Notes under the pieces: model-generated
What the model was told of the DNA's origin: nothing
The model's database searches: none
Seen by the model: the letters and a program-made list of their open reading frames with translations, nothing else
Made by a program: the position numbers and the translations under genes
DNA from: Pseudomonas knackmussii B13
GTDB lineage: Bacteria > Pseudomonadota > Gammaproteobacteria > Pseudomonadales > Pseudomonadaceae
Length of the DNA stretch: 64,000 nucleotides
Direction of reading: 5' to 3'
NCBI RefSeq assembly: GCF_000689415.1
Contig: NZ_HG322950.1
Location: forward strand, 3,293,501-3,357,500
Part shown: positions 27,475-36,542 of the stretch, piece by piece
Layout: each line of letters opens with the position of its first letter
Position numbering within the stretch: position 1 is the first letter of the stretch

Positions 27475-29250
27475 ATGACAATAACAACAGGGCTCCGACG
27501 CTTCCCGCCGTGCCTGCTCGGCCTGGCCGTTGCGCTGGGCGCCCTCGTGCCGAACGCGCGAGCCGCCACCTTCAACATTGGCGAGATCGAGGGGCAGTTC
27601 GACTCGGCGCTGTCCATCGGCGCCAGCTGGTCCACGCAGAGCGCCAGCCAGGACCTGGTCGGCGCCACCAACGGCGGCAACAGCAGCGCCTCGGCCAACG
27701 ACGATGGCCGCCTGAACTTCAAGCAAGGCGAAACCTTCTCCAAGCTGTTCAAGGGCGTCCATGACCTCGAGCTGAAATACGGCGATACCGGCGTATTCCT
27801 GCGCGGCAAGTACTGGTACGACTTCGAGCTCAAGGACGAGAGCCGCCCGTTCAAGCAGATCAGCGACGACGGCCGCGAAGAGGGCGCGAAGTCCTCCGGC
27901 GCGGAGCTGCTCGATGCCTTCGTCTATCACAACTACACCATCTCCAACCAACCGGGCAGCGCGCGCCTGGGCAAGCAGGTGGTCAGTTGGGGCGAAAGCA
28001 CCTTCATCCCCAACAGCATCAACTCGATCAACCCGATCGACGTCGCTGCCTTCCGCCGCCCCGGTTCCGAGATCAAGGAAGGCCTGGTCCCGGTCAGCAT
28101 GGCCTTCGCCTCCCAGGGCCTCACCGAGAAGCTGTCCGCCGAGGCGTTCTACCAGCTGGATTGGGAACCGACGGTGCTCGACAACTGCGGCACCTTCTTC
28201 GGCTCCGATACCGCGGCCCACGGCTGCGACAACAACCTCACCGTCGGCACGCCGGCCGCCGTGAAGGCATTGACGCCCTATGCCGGGCTGATGGGCGTGA
28301 ACATCGTGCCCGAAGGCCTGATCGTGCCGCGCGGGAGCAACCACGATGCGCGCGACAGCGGCCAGTGGGGCCTGGCGCTGCGCTGGATGGGCGACGACAC
28401 CGAGTACGGCGCCTACGCGATGAACATCCACAGCCGCCTCCCCTACCAGGGCATGACTACGCCCAGCGCCGCCGCCATCCAGCGCGCGCTCACCCTGCCC
28501 GGCGGCCCGGCGGGGCAACTGAGCCAGACCTCGCTGCTGGGCAACAGCCACTACTTCCTTGAGTACCCGGAAGACGTGCGCCTTTACGGCCTCAGCTTCG
28601 CCACCACCCTGCCCAGCGGCACGGCCTGGTCCGGCGAGATCAGCTACCGGCCGAACATGCCCCTGGCGATCAACGCCATCGACGTCACCAACGCGCCGGT
28701 CATCGATGTGATCACCGGCGCCCTGACCGGCGGCCGACCCGATGCACTGGCAACCGCCAATACGGACCTGAGCGGCTACAAGCGCAAGGAGATGACCCAG
28801 GCGCAGACCACCCTGACGCACTTTTTCGAGCGCGTACTGGGCGCCGACCGCCTGACCCTCGTGGGCGAAGCCGGCATCACCCGGCTCGGTGGGCTGGAGA
28901 GCCGCAACAAGGTGCGCTACGGGCGCATCACCGAGGTCGGGGCGTACAGCCCGAGCAACGACGAGGGCTTCTACACCAGCACCTCCTGGGGCTACCGCGC
29001 CCGCGGCATTCTCGACTACAGCGACGTGATCGCCGGCGTCAACCTCAAGCCCAACCTCGCCTGGTCCCACGACGTGCAAGGCTACGGCCCGACCTTCAAC
29101 GAAGGCAGCAAGGCCGTCAGCCTCGGCCTGGATGCCGACTACCGCAGCACCTACACCGCCAGCCTCTCCTACACCAACTACTTCGGCGGTGATTACAACA
29201 ACCAGATCGACCGCGATTTCCTCGCGCTCAGTCTCGGCGTGAATTTCTAA
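27475..29250 (+). CDS. DUF1302 outer-membrane protein
   Basis: Predicted outer-membrane beta-barrel of 591 residues. A signal peptide (about 1-31, ending ARAAT) leads into a chain rich in alternating aromatic and polar residues with many short strands. The early ...FNIGEIEGQFDSALSIGASW start, VSWGESTFIPNSINSINPIDV, and the closing strand RDFLALSLGVNF (terminal Phe) fit the DUF1302 family. Members are repeatedly found beside DUF1329 genes in clusters for alkane, sterol and other hydrophobic-compound degradation, and are thought to help uptake, though none has a settled biochemical role. First gene of a four-gene operon (15-base gap to the next). Confidence 0.87.
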   Translation: MTITTGLRRFPPCLLGLAVALGALVPNARAATFNIGEIEGQFDSALSIGASWSTQSASQDLVGATNGGNSSASANDDGRLNFKQGETFSKLFKGVHDLELKYGDTGVFLRGKYWYDFELKDESRPFKQISDDGREEGAKSSGAELLDAFVYHNYTISNQPGSARLGKQVVSWGESTFIPNSINSINPIDVAAFRRPGSEIKEGLVPVSMAFASQGLTEKLSAEAFYQLDWEPTVLDNCGTFFGSDTAAHGCDNNLTVGTPAAVKALTPYAGLMGVNIVPEGLIVPRGSNHDARDSGQWGLALRWMGDDTEYGAYAMNIHSRLPYQGMTTPSAAAIQRALTLPGGPAGQLSQTSLLGNSHYFLEYPEDVRLYGLSFATTLPSGTAWSGEISYRPNMPLAINAIDVTNAPVIDVITGALTGGRPDALATANTDLSGYKRKEMTQAQTTLTHFFERVLGADRLTLVGEAGITRLGGLESRNKVRYGRITEVGAYSPSNDEGFYTSTSWGYRARGILDYSDVIAGVNLKPNLAWSHDVQGYGPTFNEGSKAVSLGLDADYRSTYTASLSYTNYFGGDYNNQIDRDFLALSLGVNF

Positions 29251-29265
29251 GAAGGACCCGCTTCG

Positions 29266-30597
29266 ATGAAAACGACCACAAGACTCCTTGGGGCCTTCGC
29301 CCTTTCCCTGCTGTCCGGCAGCGTGCTCGCCGCCGCCACGCCACAAGAACTGGCCACCCTGGGCGCCAGCCTGACGCCCCTGGGCGCCGAGAAGGCCCCC
29401 CCCCCCCCGCCCGCCGGCACGGTGGATGCCAATGGCTACCTCGCCGATCCCTTCGCCAACGAAAAGCCGCTGTTCGTGATCACCGCCGCGAACGCCGAGC
29501 AGTACAGGGCCCGCCTGAGCGAAGGCCAACTGGCGATGTTCAAGCGCTACCCCGAGACCTTCCGCCTGCCGGTGTACCCGAGCCACCGGACCGTGGGCAT
29601 GCCGAAGGAAATCTATGCGGCCGTGCACACCAGCGCCGAGAAGGTCAGCCTGGTCGAGGGCGGCAACGGCCTGCAGGGCTTCACCGACTCGCGGGTGATC
29701 GCCTTCCCGATTCCCAAGAACGGCCTGGAGGTGGTGTGGAACCACATCACCCGCTACAAGGGCGGCAATGTGTTCCGCGCCTCGGCCAACGCCTTCCCGC
29801 AACGCAATGGCGACTACACCCCGGTGCAGATGGAAGACCAGGTCGCCTTCCCCGCCTTCGTTCCGGACCTGCCCAAGGAGCAGGCCGACAACACCCTGCT
29901 GATGTTCAAGTCGGTGACCACCGCGCCCGCGCGCCTGGCCGGCAACGTGCTGCTGGTGCGCGACACGGTGGACCAGGTGAAGGAACCGCGCATGGCCTGG
30001 CAGTACAACGCCGGTCAACGCCGCGTGCGCCGCGCCCCGCAGATCGCCTACGACAGCCCCGGCAGCAACGCCGACGGCACGCGGACCTCGGACGACTACG
30101 ACATGTACAACGGCTCGCCGGATCGCTTCACCTGGACGCTGGTCGGCAAGAAGGAGATGTACATCCCGTACAACAACTACCGCCTGGCCTCGCCGCAAGT
30201 GAAGTACGCCGACATCCTCAAGGCCGGGCACACCAACCAGGACCTCGCGCGCTACGAACTGCACCGTGTCTGGGTCGTGGAAGGCACGCTCAAGGAAGGC
30301 ATGCGCCACGTCTACGCCAAGCGTCGTTTCTACGTCGACGAAGACTCCTGGACCATCGCCGCCTCCGAGCTCTATGACGGTCGCGGCCAGCTCTGGCGCG
30401 TCGGCCAGGCCATGCTCATGGACGAGTACCACGCGCAGGCCCCCTGGTACGCCTTCGAGGCACTCTACGACCTGATCTCCGGCCGCTACGGCGTGTACGG
30501 ACTGATGAACGAAGAGAAGACCTGGGTGAAGTTCGGCATCCCGGCCTCGGTGAACGAATACACCCCGGCGGCGCTGCGCACTTCCGGCGTGCGCTGA
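29266..30597 (+). CDS. DUF1329 periplasmic/outer-membrane protein, with C13 tract
   Basis: Exported protein of 443 residues belonging to DUF1329, the usual partner of DUF1302. The signal peptide is about residues 1-23 (ending VLAAA). The body has the family phrases YPSHRTVGMPKEIY, FPIPKNGLEVVWNHI, RRAPQIAYDSPGSNADGTRT and DDYDMYNGSPDRF, consistent with a LolB/LppX-like lipid-binding fold proposed for this family. Residues 44-48 are five prolines encoded by a run of 13 consecutive C bases (29396-29408); slippage of one base would frameshift the protein after residue 48. Ribosome binding site GAAGGA precedes the ATG. It probably cooperates with DUF1302 in handling a hydrophobic substrate. Confidence 0.88.
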   Translation: MKTTTRLLGAFALSLLSGSVLAAATPQELATLGASLTPLGAEKAPPPPPAGTVDANGYLADPFANEKPLFVITAANAEQYRARLSEGQLAMFKRYPETFRLPVYPSHRTVGMPKEIYAAVHTSAEKVSLVEGGNGLQGFTDSRVIAFPIPKNGLEVVWNHITRYKGGNVFRASANAFPQRNGDYTPVQMEDQVAFPAFVPDLPKEQADNTLLMFKSVTTAPARLAGNVLLVRDTVDQVKEPRMAWQYNAGQRRVRRAPQIAYDSPGSNADGTRTSDDYDMYNGSPDRFTWTLVGKKEMYIPYNNYRLASPQVKYADILKAGHTNQDLARYELHRVWVVEGTLKEGMRHVYAKRRFYVDEDSWTIAASELYDGRGQLWRVGQAMLMDEYHAQAPWYAFEALYDLISGRYGVYGLMNEEKTWVKFGIPASVNEYTPAALRTSGVR

Positions 30598-30756
30598 CGC
30601 CAAGCGCGGGGCGGCTGCCGCATACCCGGAGAGCCGTCCCGACTGTCATTCTCCAGACCTGCGGCAGCCCGCCGTCACCCTCTCCCCGCGCTCGCCCGGC
30701 CAAGGCCGGGATCTCCCCCTTCGCCGATCGACAAGAACAAGAAACCAGGAGTGCAC

Positions 30757-32211
30757 ATGAGTATTCGCCCCACCCCCTGGACCGCCCGGGTGCTCGCCAG
30801 CGCCTTGCTGCTCGGCGGCCTGGCCATGCTTCCCCTGCACGGCGCCCTGGCCAACGCCACACCAGCTGCCAGCCAGGCTGAACAGATGGACGAGTTCCGC
30901 ACGCTGGTCCGCGACGTCTACCAGTACGCCTACCCAATGGTGCTGATGGACATCACCCGCCAGCAGATGACCAACGTGCCGGACGCCACCAGCGTGCCGC
31001 AGCGCGCACCCATCAACCAGTTCGCCCACTACCGCGCCTACCCCGACGTCCACGCCCGGGACGTGGTGCGGCTCAACTTCGACACCCTCTACTCCATGGC
31101 CTGGATCGACGTCCGCAAGGAGCCGGTAATCCTTTCGCTGCCTGATACGCACGGGCGCTACTACCTGATGCCGATGCTGGACATGTGGACCGACGTGTTC
31201 GCCGTTCCCGGAACACGCACCACCGGCAACCAGGCGGGCAACTTCGCCCTCGCCAGCGCGGACTGGAAAGGCGAACTGCCCGAGGGCGTGGAGCTGATCC
31301 GCACGCCGACGCCGGTGTTCTGGATCATTGGCCGCACCCAAGCCAACGGCTCGGCGGACTACGACAAGGTGAACAAACTGCAGGATGAGTACCGCCTGGT
31401 CCCGCTGAGCCAGTGGGGGCGCAAGTACACGCCACCGACGGGCCTGCCTGTCGACCCGACAGTGGACAATACGACGCCGCCGCTGCGGCAGATCAACCTG
31501 ATGAGCGCCACCGAAGTGCTGACCCGCTTCGCCCAGTTGCTCAAGCAGTATCCGCCGCACGCCAGCGACTACCCCATCCTCCAGCGCATGCGCCGCCTGG
31601 GCCTGGAGCCGGGCAAGGACTTCGATCCCGCCGCACTCAGCGCCGAACAGCGGGCGCTGCTCGACAACGCTGCGAAGGACGCCCAGAACGACGTGATCCA
31701 GGCCGTACGCTCCGGATCGATAGGCATCCTGCGCAATGGCTGGAACTGGAACGACTCGCTGGGCAGCTACGGCACGCAGTACCGCAAGCGCGCCCTGGTC
31801 GCACTGGCCGGCCTGGGGGCCAACCTGCCAGAAGACGCCCTCTACCCCAATGCCGTTGCCGATGCCGATGGCAAGCCCCTCTCCGGCAGCAATGACTACG
31901 TCCTGCGTTTCGACAAGGGGCAGCAGCCACCCGTGGGCGCCTTCTGGTCGCTGACCCTGTACGACAAGGAAGGCTTCCAGGTCGCCAACCCTCTGGACCG
32001 CTTCGCGCTCGGCAGTCATGACGCGCTCAAGCTCGGCGCCGATGGGTCGCTGGAAATCCGCATTCAGCATGCCTCCCCGGGCAAGGACCTGGAGAGCAAC
32101 TGGCTGCCGGCGCCCAGTGGCGACTTCCAGATGATGCTCCGCCTGTACTCGCCCAAGCCCGCGGTCACGAATGGCCAATGGCTGCCGCCGGCGATCCGCA
32201 AGATCAACTGA
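30757..32211 (+). CDS. DUF1254/DUF1214 exported protein, copy 1
   Basis: Exported protein of 484 residues. A signal peptide (about 1-33, ending GALANA) is followed by a DUF1254 domain (about 45-190: RDVVRLNFDTLYSMAWIDV, GRYYLMPMLDMWTDVF, PGTRTTGNQ) and a DUF1214 domain (about 355-480: AFWSLTLYDKEGF, then GSLEIRIQ and NWLPAPSGDF). The biochemical function of the family is not established; members turn up near hydrophobic-compound and xenobiotic genes. The ATG at 30757 has AGGAG at proper spacing; a GTG six bases earlier is too close to it. It follows the DUF1329 gene by 159 bases and precedes a paralogue by 32 bases. Confidence 0.88.
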   Translation: MSIRPTPWTARVLASALLLGGLAMLPLHGALANATPAASQAEQMDEFRTLVRDVYQYAYPMVLMDITRQQMTNVPDATSVPQRAPINQFAHYRAYPDVHARDVVRLNFDTLYSMAWIDVRKEPVILSLPDTHGRYYLMPMLDMWTDVFAVPGTRTTGNQAGNFALASADWKGELPEGVELIRTPTPVFWIIGRTQANGSADYDKVNKLQDEYRLVPLSQWGRKYTPPTGLPVDPTVDNTTPPLRQINLMSATEVLTRFAQLLKQYPPHASDYPILQRMRRLGLEPGKDFDPAALSAEQRALLDNAAKDAQNDVIQAVRSGSIGILRNGWNWNDSLGSYGTQYRKRALVALAGLGANLPEDALYPNAVADADGKPLSGSNDYVLRFDKGQQPPVGAFWSLTLYDKEGFQVANPLDRFALGSHDALKLGADGSLEIRIQHASPGKDLESNWLPAPSGDFQMMLRLYSPKPAVTNGQWLPPAIRKIN

Positions 32212-32243
32212 ACAAGGCGGACCACCGCCATGGGAGTGACGAC

Positions 32244-33638
32244 ATGAACAAGAGAGCTACCCTCACCGCGCTGGGACTGGCGCTGGCGCTGCCCTTCGGA
32301 GCGCAGGCCGGGCAACCGCTGCCTGCCGACGAAGCCAGGGAGATCGCCCACGAGGCTTACATCTACGCCTATCCGCTGGTGCTCATGAAGGTGACTAAAA
32401 ACGTGGGAAGCAACGTAGAGCGCCCTGCCGGACTCAACGCGCCGGTCAACCAACTGGCACATGCACGGGCTTTTCCCGATCCCAACTTCACCATAGTGGT
32501 ACGGCCTAACGCCGATACGCTCTACACGGCGCTGCAGTTCGACGTGACCAAGGAACCCTTGGTGGTCGAGGTGCCGGATTCGGCGGGCCGCTATTACCTG
32601 ATGCCGTGGCTGGACGCCTGGACCGACATCTTCGCCGCGCCCGGCACCCGCACGACCGGCAGCGCCGCGCAGACCTTCGCCATCGTCGGACCGAACTGGC
32701 ACGGCAGCCTGCCGAGCGGCATCACCGAGTACCGCAGCCCCACGGCGAACGGCCTGCTCATCGGCCGCGTACAAACCAACGGGCCGGCGGACTACCAGGC
32801 GGTGCACGCCTTCCAGGACAGCATCCACGCCTATCCCCTGAGTGCGCACGGCACTCGCTACGTGCCGCCCAAGGGCACGGTGAACCCCAACCAGGACAAG
32901 ACTGCTCCACCCGATCAAGTCGATCGCATGAGCGGCGCCGAGTTCTTCGAGCTGTTCGCCCGCCTGATGAAGGACAACCCGCCGCACGCCAACGACTACC
33001 CCATGCTCGACCGTCTGAAGCGCATCGGCATCGTGCCCGGCACTGACTTCTCCTACGCCGCAGCGCCCCAGGCCATCAAGGACGCCCTGGACGCCGCCCC
33101 CGCCAGCGCGCTGGGGCAGATCAAGAGCGCCTTCCGCAGCTCCGGCACCCAGGCCAACGGCTGGCGTACCAACCTGACTGCCGTCGGCACCTACGGCGCC
33201 GACTACCTGCACCGCGCCGGCGTGGCCTACGCGGCGCTGGGCGCCAACGTCATCGAGGACGCGATCTACCCGACCGTCTTCAGCGATGCCGAAGGCAAGC
33301 CGCTGAGCAGCGACAAGCGCTACGTCTTGCACTTCGACAAGGACCAGATCCCACCGGTCCGCGCCTTCTGGTCGCTGACGATGTACAACCAGCACCAACT
33401 CTTCGCGGCCAACCCAATCAAGCGCTATGCGATCGGCGACCGCGACAAGTTGCAGTTCGGCAGCGACGGCTCGCTCACCCTCTACATCCAGCGCGAATCG
33501 CCCGGCAAGGACAAGGAGGCCAACTGGCTCCCCGCGCCGGCGCAGGGTGACTTCTCGATGAACCTGCGCCTCTACTGGCCCAAGGCCGAAGCACTGGACG
33601 GCCGCTGGACGGCGCCGGCGGTCAAGCGCATCGACTAA
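32244..33638 (+). CDS. DUF1254/DUF1214 exported protein, copy 2
   Basis: A 464-residue paralogue of the preceding gene product with the same two-domain layout. Signal peptide about 1-23 (ending AQAGQ). DUF1254 motifs: VRPNADTLYTALQFDV, GRYYLMPWLDAWTDIF, PGTRTTGSA. DUF1214 motifs: AFWSLTMYNQHQLF, GSLTLYIQRESPGKDKEANW. The two copies share these anchors but differ through most of the chain, so the duplication is old, and each may have its own ligand or may pair with the other. The start at 32244 follows GGGAG; an upstream reading overlaps the previous gene in another frame. A GC hairpin 15 bases after the stop probably ends the operon. Confidence 0.88.
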   Translation: MNKRATLTALGLALALPFGAQAGQPLPADEAREIAHEAYIYAYPLVLMKVTKNVGSNVERPAGLNAPVNQLAHARAFPDPNFTIVVRPNADTLYTALQFDVTKEPLVVEVPDSAGRYYLMPWLDAWTDIFAAPGTRTTGSAAQTFAIVGPNWHGSLPSGITEYRSPTANGLLIGRVQTNGPADYQAVHAFQDSIHAYPLSAHGTRYVPPKGTVNPNQDKTAPPDQVDRMSGAEFFELFARLMKDNPPHANDYPMLDRLKRIGIVPGTDFSYAAAPQAIKDALDAAPASALGQIKSAFRSSGTQANGWRTNLTAVGTYGADYLHRAGVAYAALGANVIEDAIYPTVFSDAEGKPLSSDKRYVLHFDKDQIPPVRAFWSLTMYNQHQLFAANPIKRYAIGDRDKLQFGSDGSLTLYIQRESPGKDKEANWLPAPAQGDFSMNLRLYWPKAEALDGRWTAPAVKRID

Positions 33639-33652
33639 TGCCCGCACCACCC

Positions 33653-33673
33653 GACCGGCGCCCCGCGCCGGTC
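33653..33673 (+). terminator. GC hairpin after the DUF1254 genes
   Basis: Nine-bp perfect stem (33653-33661 with 33665-33673) with a CCC loop, 15 bases after the stop of the second DUF1254 gene. There is no T tract, so it is a likely but unproven terminator. Confidence 0.6.
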
Positions 33674-33755
33674 GCTCGGGCACACAAGAATCCACGCCGG
33701 ATACCGGCAAAATGAATATCCTGAGTCGATTGGAGCCAGGATAGGAACCTCCGCC

Positions 33756-34808
33756 GTGACCGATTATGCGCGCGCCTCCGGCCTGCACGGGCTGCCCGGG
33801 TATGCGGCCAGCCAGTCGTTGAACGCCCAGGATCTGCTGCGCGATGCCGGCTTGCCGGGCGACCTGCTCGAACATCCGGAAAGCCTCGTCGCCTATCGCA
33901 AGATGGCCAGGGTCGTCGAACTCGGCGCGCAGCGCTCCGGCAATCCGCTGTTCGGCCTGGAACTCGGCCTGCAGCAAAGCATCGCCGGTACCATCGGCCC
34001 CCTGCTCTACCTGGCGCGCAACTCGCGGGATGTCGGCGAGGCGCTGCGGGAAATCGGTCGCTATTTCCATGTGCATGCCAGTGCCGCGCGTATTCGCCTG
34101 GAGGTTCAAGGCGACCTGGCGCTGTTCCACTACGACCCGGTGGAGGCCGAGGAAGTCGCCAGCTCGCGGCCCATCGTCGAACTGGTGCTGGGCGGCGGCC
34201 TGCAACTCATGCGCCTGCTCCTGGGCAATCGCTGGCAACCGCGCGCCCTGCTCCTGCAGCACGCGCCGGTGAAGAACCCGCAAAGCTACAGCCGGCTCCT
34301 CGGCCTGGTGCCGCAATTCAACGCCCCGATCAACGCCTGGGTCTTCGACGCCAGGCTGCTCGACATTCCCCTGAGCTCGGCCGACCCCGAGCTCAAGCGC
34401 CTCGTCCGGCAGCACCTCGACACCCTGGGGCAGGCGTCCGTCGAGGACCTGCCCAACCACGTCCAGCAGATCATCCGCAACTTCCTGCCGCAGGGACGGG
34501 TGGCCATCGAGCAGGTGGCGAACTACCTCTCCCTCAGCTCGCGCACCCTGCAGCGCTACCTCGCCGAAGAAGACACCTCGTTCAACCTGATTCTCGATCA
34601 GACCCGCAAGGCCATGGCGAGCCGCTATCTCAACGACTCGGAAATCAACCTGACGCAGCTCGCGGAAATCCTCGGCTACTCCGAATTGAGCGCATTCTCG
34701 CGGGCCTTCAACCGCTGGTTCGGCGTCAGCCCGCGCGAATGGAAGAAGCGCCAGGGTCAGGGAAAATCCCGTCGACTGATCGGCCAGATCCAGCGCAAGG
34801 CCCGCTAG
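33756..34808 (+). CDS. AraC-family transcriptional regulator
   Basis: Regulator of 350 residues with an N-terminal Arabinose_bd-type effector domain (about 20-205) and a C-terminal AraC double helix-turn-helix (about 240-340: VAIEQVANYLSLSSRTLQRYLAEE, then INLTQLAEILGYSELSAFSRAFNRWFGVSP). This architecture is common in regulators of lipid, alkane and alcohol metabolism in pseudomonads. It starts at GTG 33756 with AGGAACC upstream. It is convergent with the OM barrel-SDR-hydrolase-monooxygenase cluster and is the obvious candidate activator of that cluster. It may also act on the upstream DUF operon. Confidence 0.88.
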   Translation: MTDYARASGLHGLPGYAASQSLNAQDLLRDAGLPGDLLEHPESLVAYRKMARVVELGAQRSGNPLFGLELGLQQSIAGTIGPLLYLARNSRDVGEALREIGRYFHVHASAARIRLEVQGDLALFHYDPVEAEEVASSRPIVELVLGGGLQLMRLLLGNRWQPRALLLQHAPVKNPQSYSRLLGLVPQFNAPINAWVFDARLLDIPLSSADPELKRLVRQHLDTLGQASVEDLPNHVQQIIRNFLPQGRVAIEQVANYLSLSSRTLQRYLAEEDTSFNLILDQTRKAMASRYLNDSEINLTQLAEILGYSELSAFSRAFNRWFGVSPREWKKRQGQGKSRRLIGQIQRKAR

Positions 34809-34839
34809 CGGGGAGAAGGATTGCCTGGCACCTCGCGAC

Positions 34840-35595
34840 TCAAAATCGGTAGCTGACGCCCAGCAGGGGGCCGGAAAGCTCCAGGCTATAGGGGACGCTC
34901 TGGTTCTCCCGCTCGACGTATAGATCACGGTAGCCACCGCTGGCCGACCAGGTTTCGCTGATGCGATAGACGAGCAATGCGCTTAGCTGCCAGGTCCTGT
35001 CCGACGCATCATCGATATCGAATCCGCCGCCATCGGCCCAGAGCACGGCGCGCCAGCGCTCACCGAGCTTCGCGCTGGTGCGGATGGCCAGCAGCGGATC
35101 GATCCAGGTGTCGCTGACGCTGGTTTCCTGATCCGGTCGCGCAATGCCTTGGAGGGTGACATCAATATCGCTCGACATCATGCGCAGGCCCGCCCCCGCA
35201 TCGATGGCGAAGCGGTCATCCTCGTACAGGCTGTAAAGCCCATAGCCGGCGAGCGACGCCAGCGTGGTCCGCGTGTCGATGGAGGAAAACACGCGTCCGA
35301 CAGGCGTTCGCTCGTGGAAGGACAGGTCGAGATAGAACAGATCGCCGACCAGGGACCAGGGGCCCCGGCGGGCAGATATTCCCGCCATGACTCCAGCGTC
35401 GAGAGCGTCGAGGGCATCCCTCGCGCTGAGCGTTGACGAGGCCATTCCGAAAGGCGTTTCGACGCGGCTCTCGGTCTTCGGGAACCACAGGTAGGTCGAG
35501 GCGTCGACTTGCCAGCCACCGTCGTCCGCCCGCACTGACGGAACACAACAGCCCACGCCAGCGCATAGCAGAAACAGACCGCGGAACAACGTCAT
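34840..35595 (-). CDS. Outer-membrane beta-barrel protein of unknown function
   Basis: A 251-residue protein with a signal peptide (about 1-23, ending SVRADD) and a chain of regularly alternating strands ending in LSGPLLGVSYRF, with the terminal Phe that marks outer-membrane barrels. Its size suggests 10-12 strands, with segments such as GYGLYSLYEDDRFAIDAGAGLR and WSASGGYRDLYV. I do not recognise a named family with confidence. The ATG at 35595 has a strong AAAGGAGC ribosome binding site; a start at 35619 would overlap the SDR stop and lacks one. As the last gene of the monooxygenase cluster it may serve passage of the hydrophobic substrate or product. Confidence 0.8.
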   Translation of the reverse strand: MTLFRGLFLLCAGVGCCVPSVRADDGGWQVDASTYLWFPKTESRVETPFGMASSTLSARDALDALDAGVMAGISARRGPWSLVGDLFYLDLSFHERTPVGRVFSSIDTRTTLASLAGYGLYSLYEDDRFAIDAGAGLRMMSSDIDVTLQGIARPDQETSVSDTWIDPLLAIRTSAKLGERWRAVLWADGGGFDIDDASDRTWQLSALLVYRISETWSASGGYRDLYVERENQSVPYSLELSGPLLGVSYRF

Positions 35596-35618
35596 GGGAG
35601 TGCTCCTTTGCCTAGTCA

Positions 35619-36470
35619 TCAGGCGAAGCGCGCCGCCAGGCGGATGCTCATCGTCACCATCCGCTGATAGAGCGAGGGCAACAGGCGTAGCGTGATATCG
35701 ACCGCGCGGGCGTCCGCTCCGATGAGGATGCGCCGGCGGTCGCGCCGCACACCGCGGAGGATGACCTGTGCGGCTTTTTCCGGTGTGGTTCGCAGCATCT
35801 GCTCGTTGAACATCTTGCGTGTCGCGCCGGTGCTATGGCCGGTGATGCTCGCCATGCTGTCGTTCATTCGCGCGCGGTTGCCGATGTCGGTCTTGATTCC
35901 CCCCGGATGCACGCAGCTCACCGATACCCCGCAGCCTTCCAGATCCAGCTCCTGGCGCAGGGACTCGGTAAAGCCGCGCACGGCGAACTTGGTGGCGTTA
36001 TATGCACTCATACCGGGCTGGGCGAACAGGCCGAAGATGCTGGAGATGTTCACCACATGCCCCTCGCCCGAGGCCTTGAGGTGTGGCAGGAAGGCCTTGG
36101 TGCCATGCACCACGCCCCAGAAGTTGATGTTGGTGATCCACTCGTACTCGTCGTAGCCGCTGCCTTCGACGGTTCCCGCGTGCGCGACGCCGGCATTGTT
36201 GAAGATCAGGTTCACGCGACCATGCTGCCCGGCCACCCGGTCGGCCCAGGCATGCATCTGCGCGCGGTCGGCGACATCGACGACCTCGGTCGAAACACAA
36301 ACGTCACCGAAGCGGGCGGTCAGCGCATCCCGGGTCGCCTCGAGCCCCGCCGCGTCGACATCGGACAACGCGAGATGGCAGCCCTGCGCGGCCAGTTCAT
36401 AGGCCAGCGCGCGGCCGATACCGGACCCCGCGCCGGTGATCGCGGCAACCTTGTTCCTGAATGACTTCAT
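35619..36470 (-). CDS. Short-chain dehydrogenase/reductase
   Basis: SDR of 283 residues. TGAGSGIGRALAY (about 12-24) binds the cofactor, NNAGVA (about 91) and the catalytic Ser plus YNATKFA (Tyr/Lys about 157-161) complete the classical set, and an Asp after beta-2 (LSDVD) favours NAD. The C-terminal stretch is hydrophobic (LRLLPSLYQRMVTMSIRLAARF), as in SDRs that act at membranes or on lipophilic alcohols. It sits between the outer-membrane barrel gene and the alpha/beta hydrolase gene, 23 and 72 bases away, within the monooxygenase cluster. Expected role: oxidation of an alcohol or reduction of a ketone in that pathway. Confidence 0.9.
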   Translation of the reverse strand: MKSFRNKVAAITGAGSGIGRALAYELAAQGCHLALSDVDAAGLEATRDALTARFGDVCVSTEVVDVADRAQMHAWADRVAGQHGRVNLIFNNAGVAHAGTVEGSGYDEYEWITNINFWGVVHGTKAFLPHLKASGEGHVVNISSIFGLFAQPGMSAYNATKFAVRGFTESLRQELDLEGCGVSVSCVHPGGIKTDIGNRARMNDSMASITGHSTGATRKMFNEQMLRTTPEKAAQVILRGVRRDRRRILIGADARAVDITLRLLPSLYQRMVTMSIRLAARFA

Positions 36471-36542
36471 GTAAGCGGCTCCAGAATGAACAACTGGGTA
36501 AGTCCCGGAGCCCTGCCGTGCCGAGCCCGGTGTGATTGCGAG

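Noticed and set aside
27361..30603. Thousand-codon open frame opposite the DUF1302 and DUF1329 genes
   Set aside because: Shadow frame rich in Val, Gly, His and Ala; the plus-strand genes have signal peptides, ribosome binding sites and family motifs.
30751..30756. GTG start two codons before the first DUF1254 ATG
   Set aside because: It directly abuts the AGGAG site, leaving no spacing; the ATG at 30757 fits better.
32064..34937. Long minus-strand open frame opposite the second DUF1254 gene and the AraC gene
   Set aside because: Crosses two well-supported genes and has shadow-like composition.
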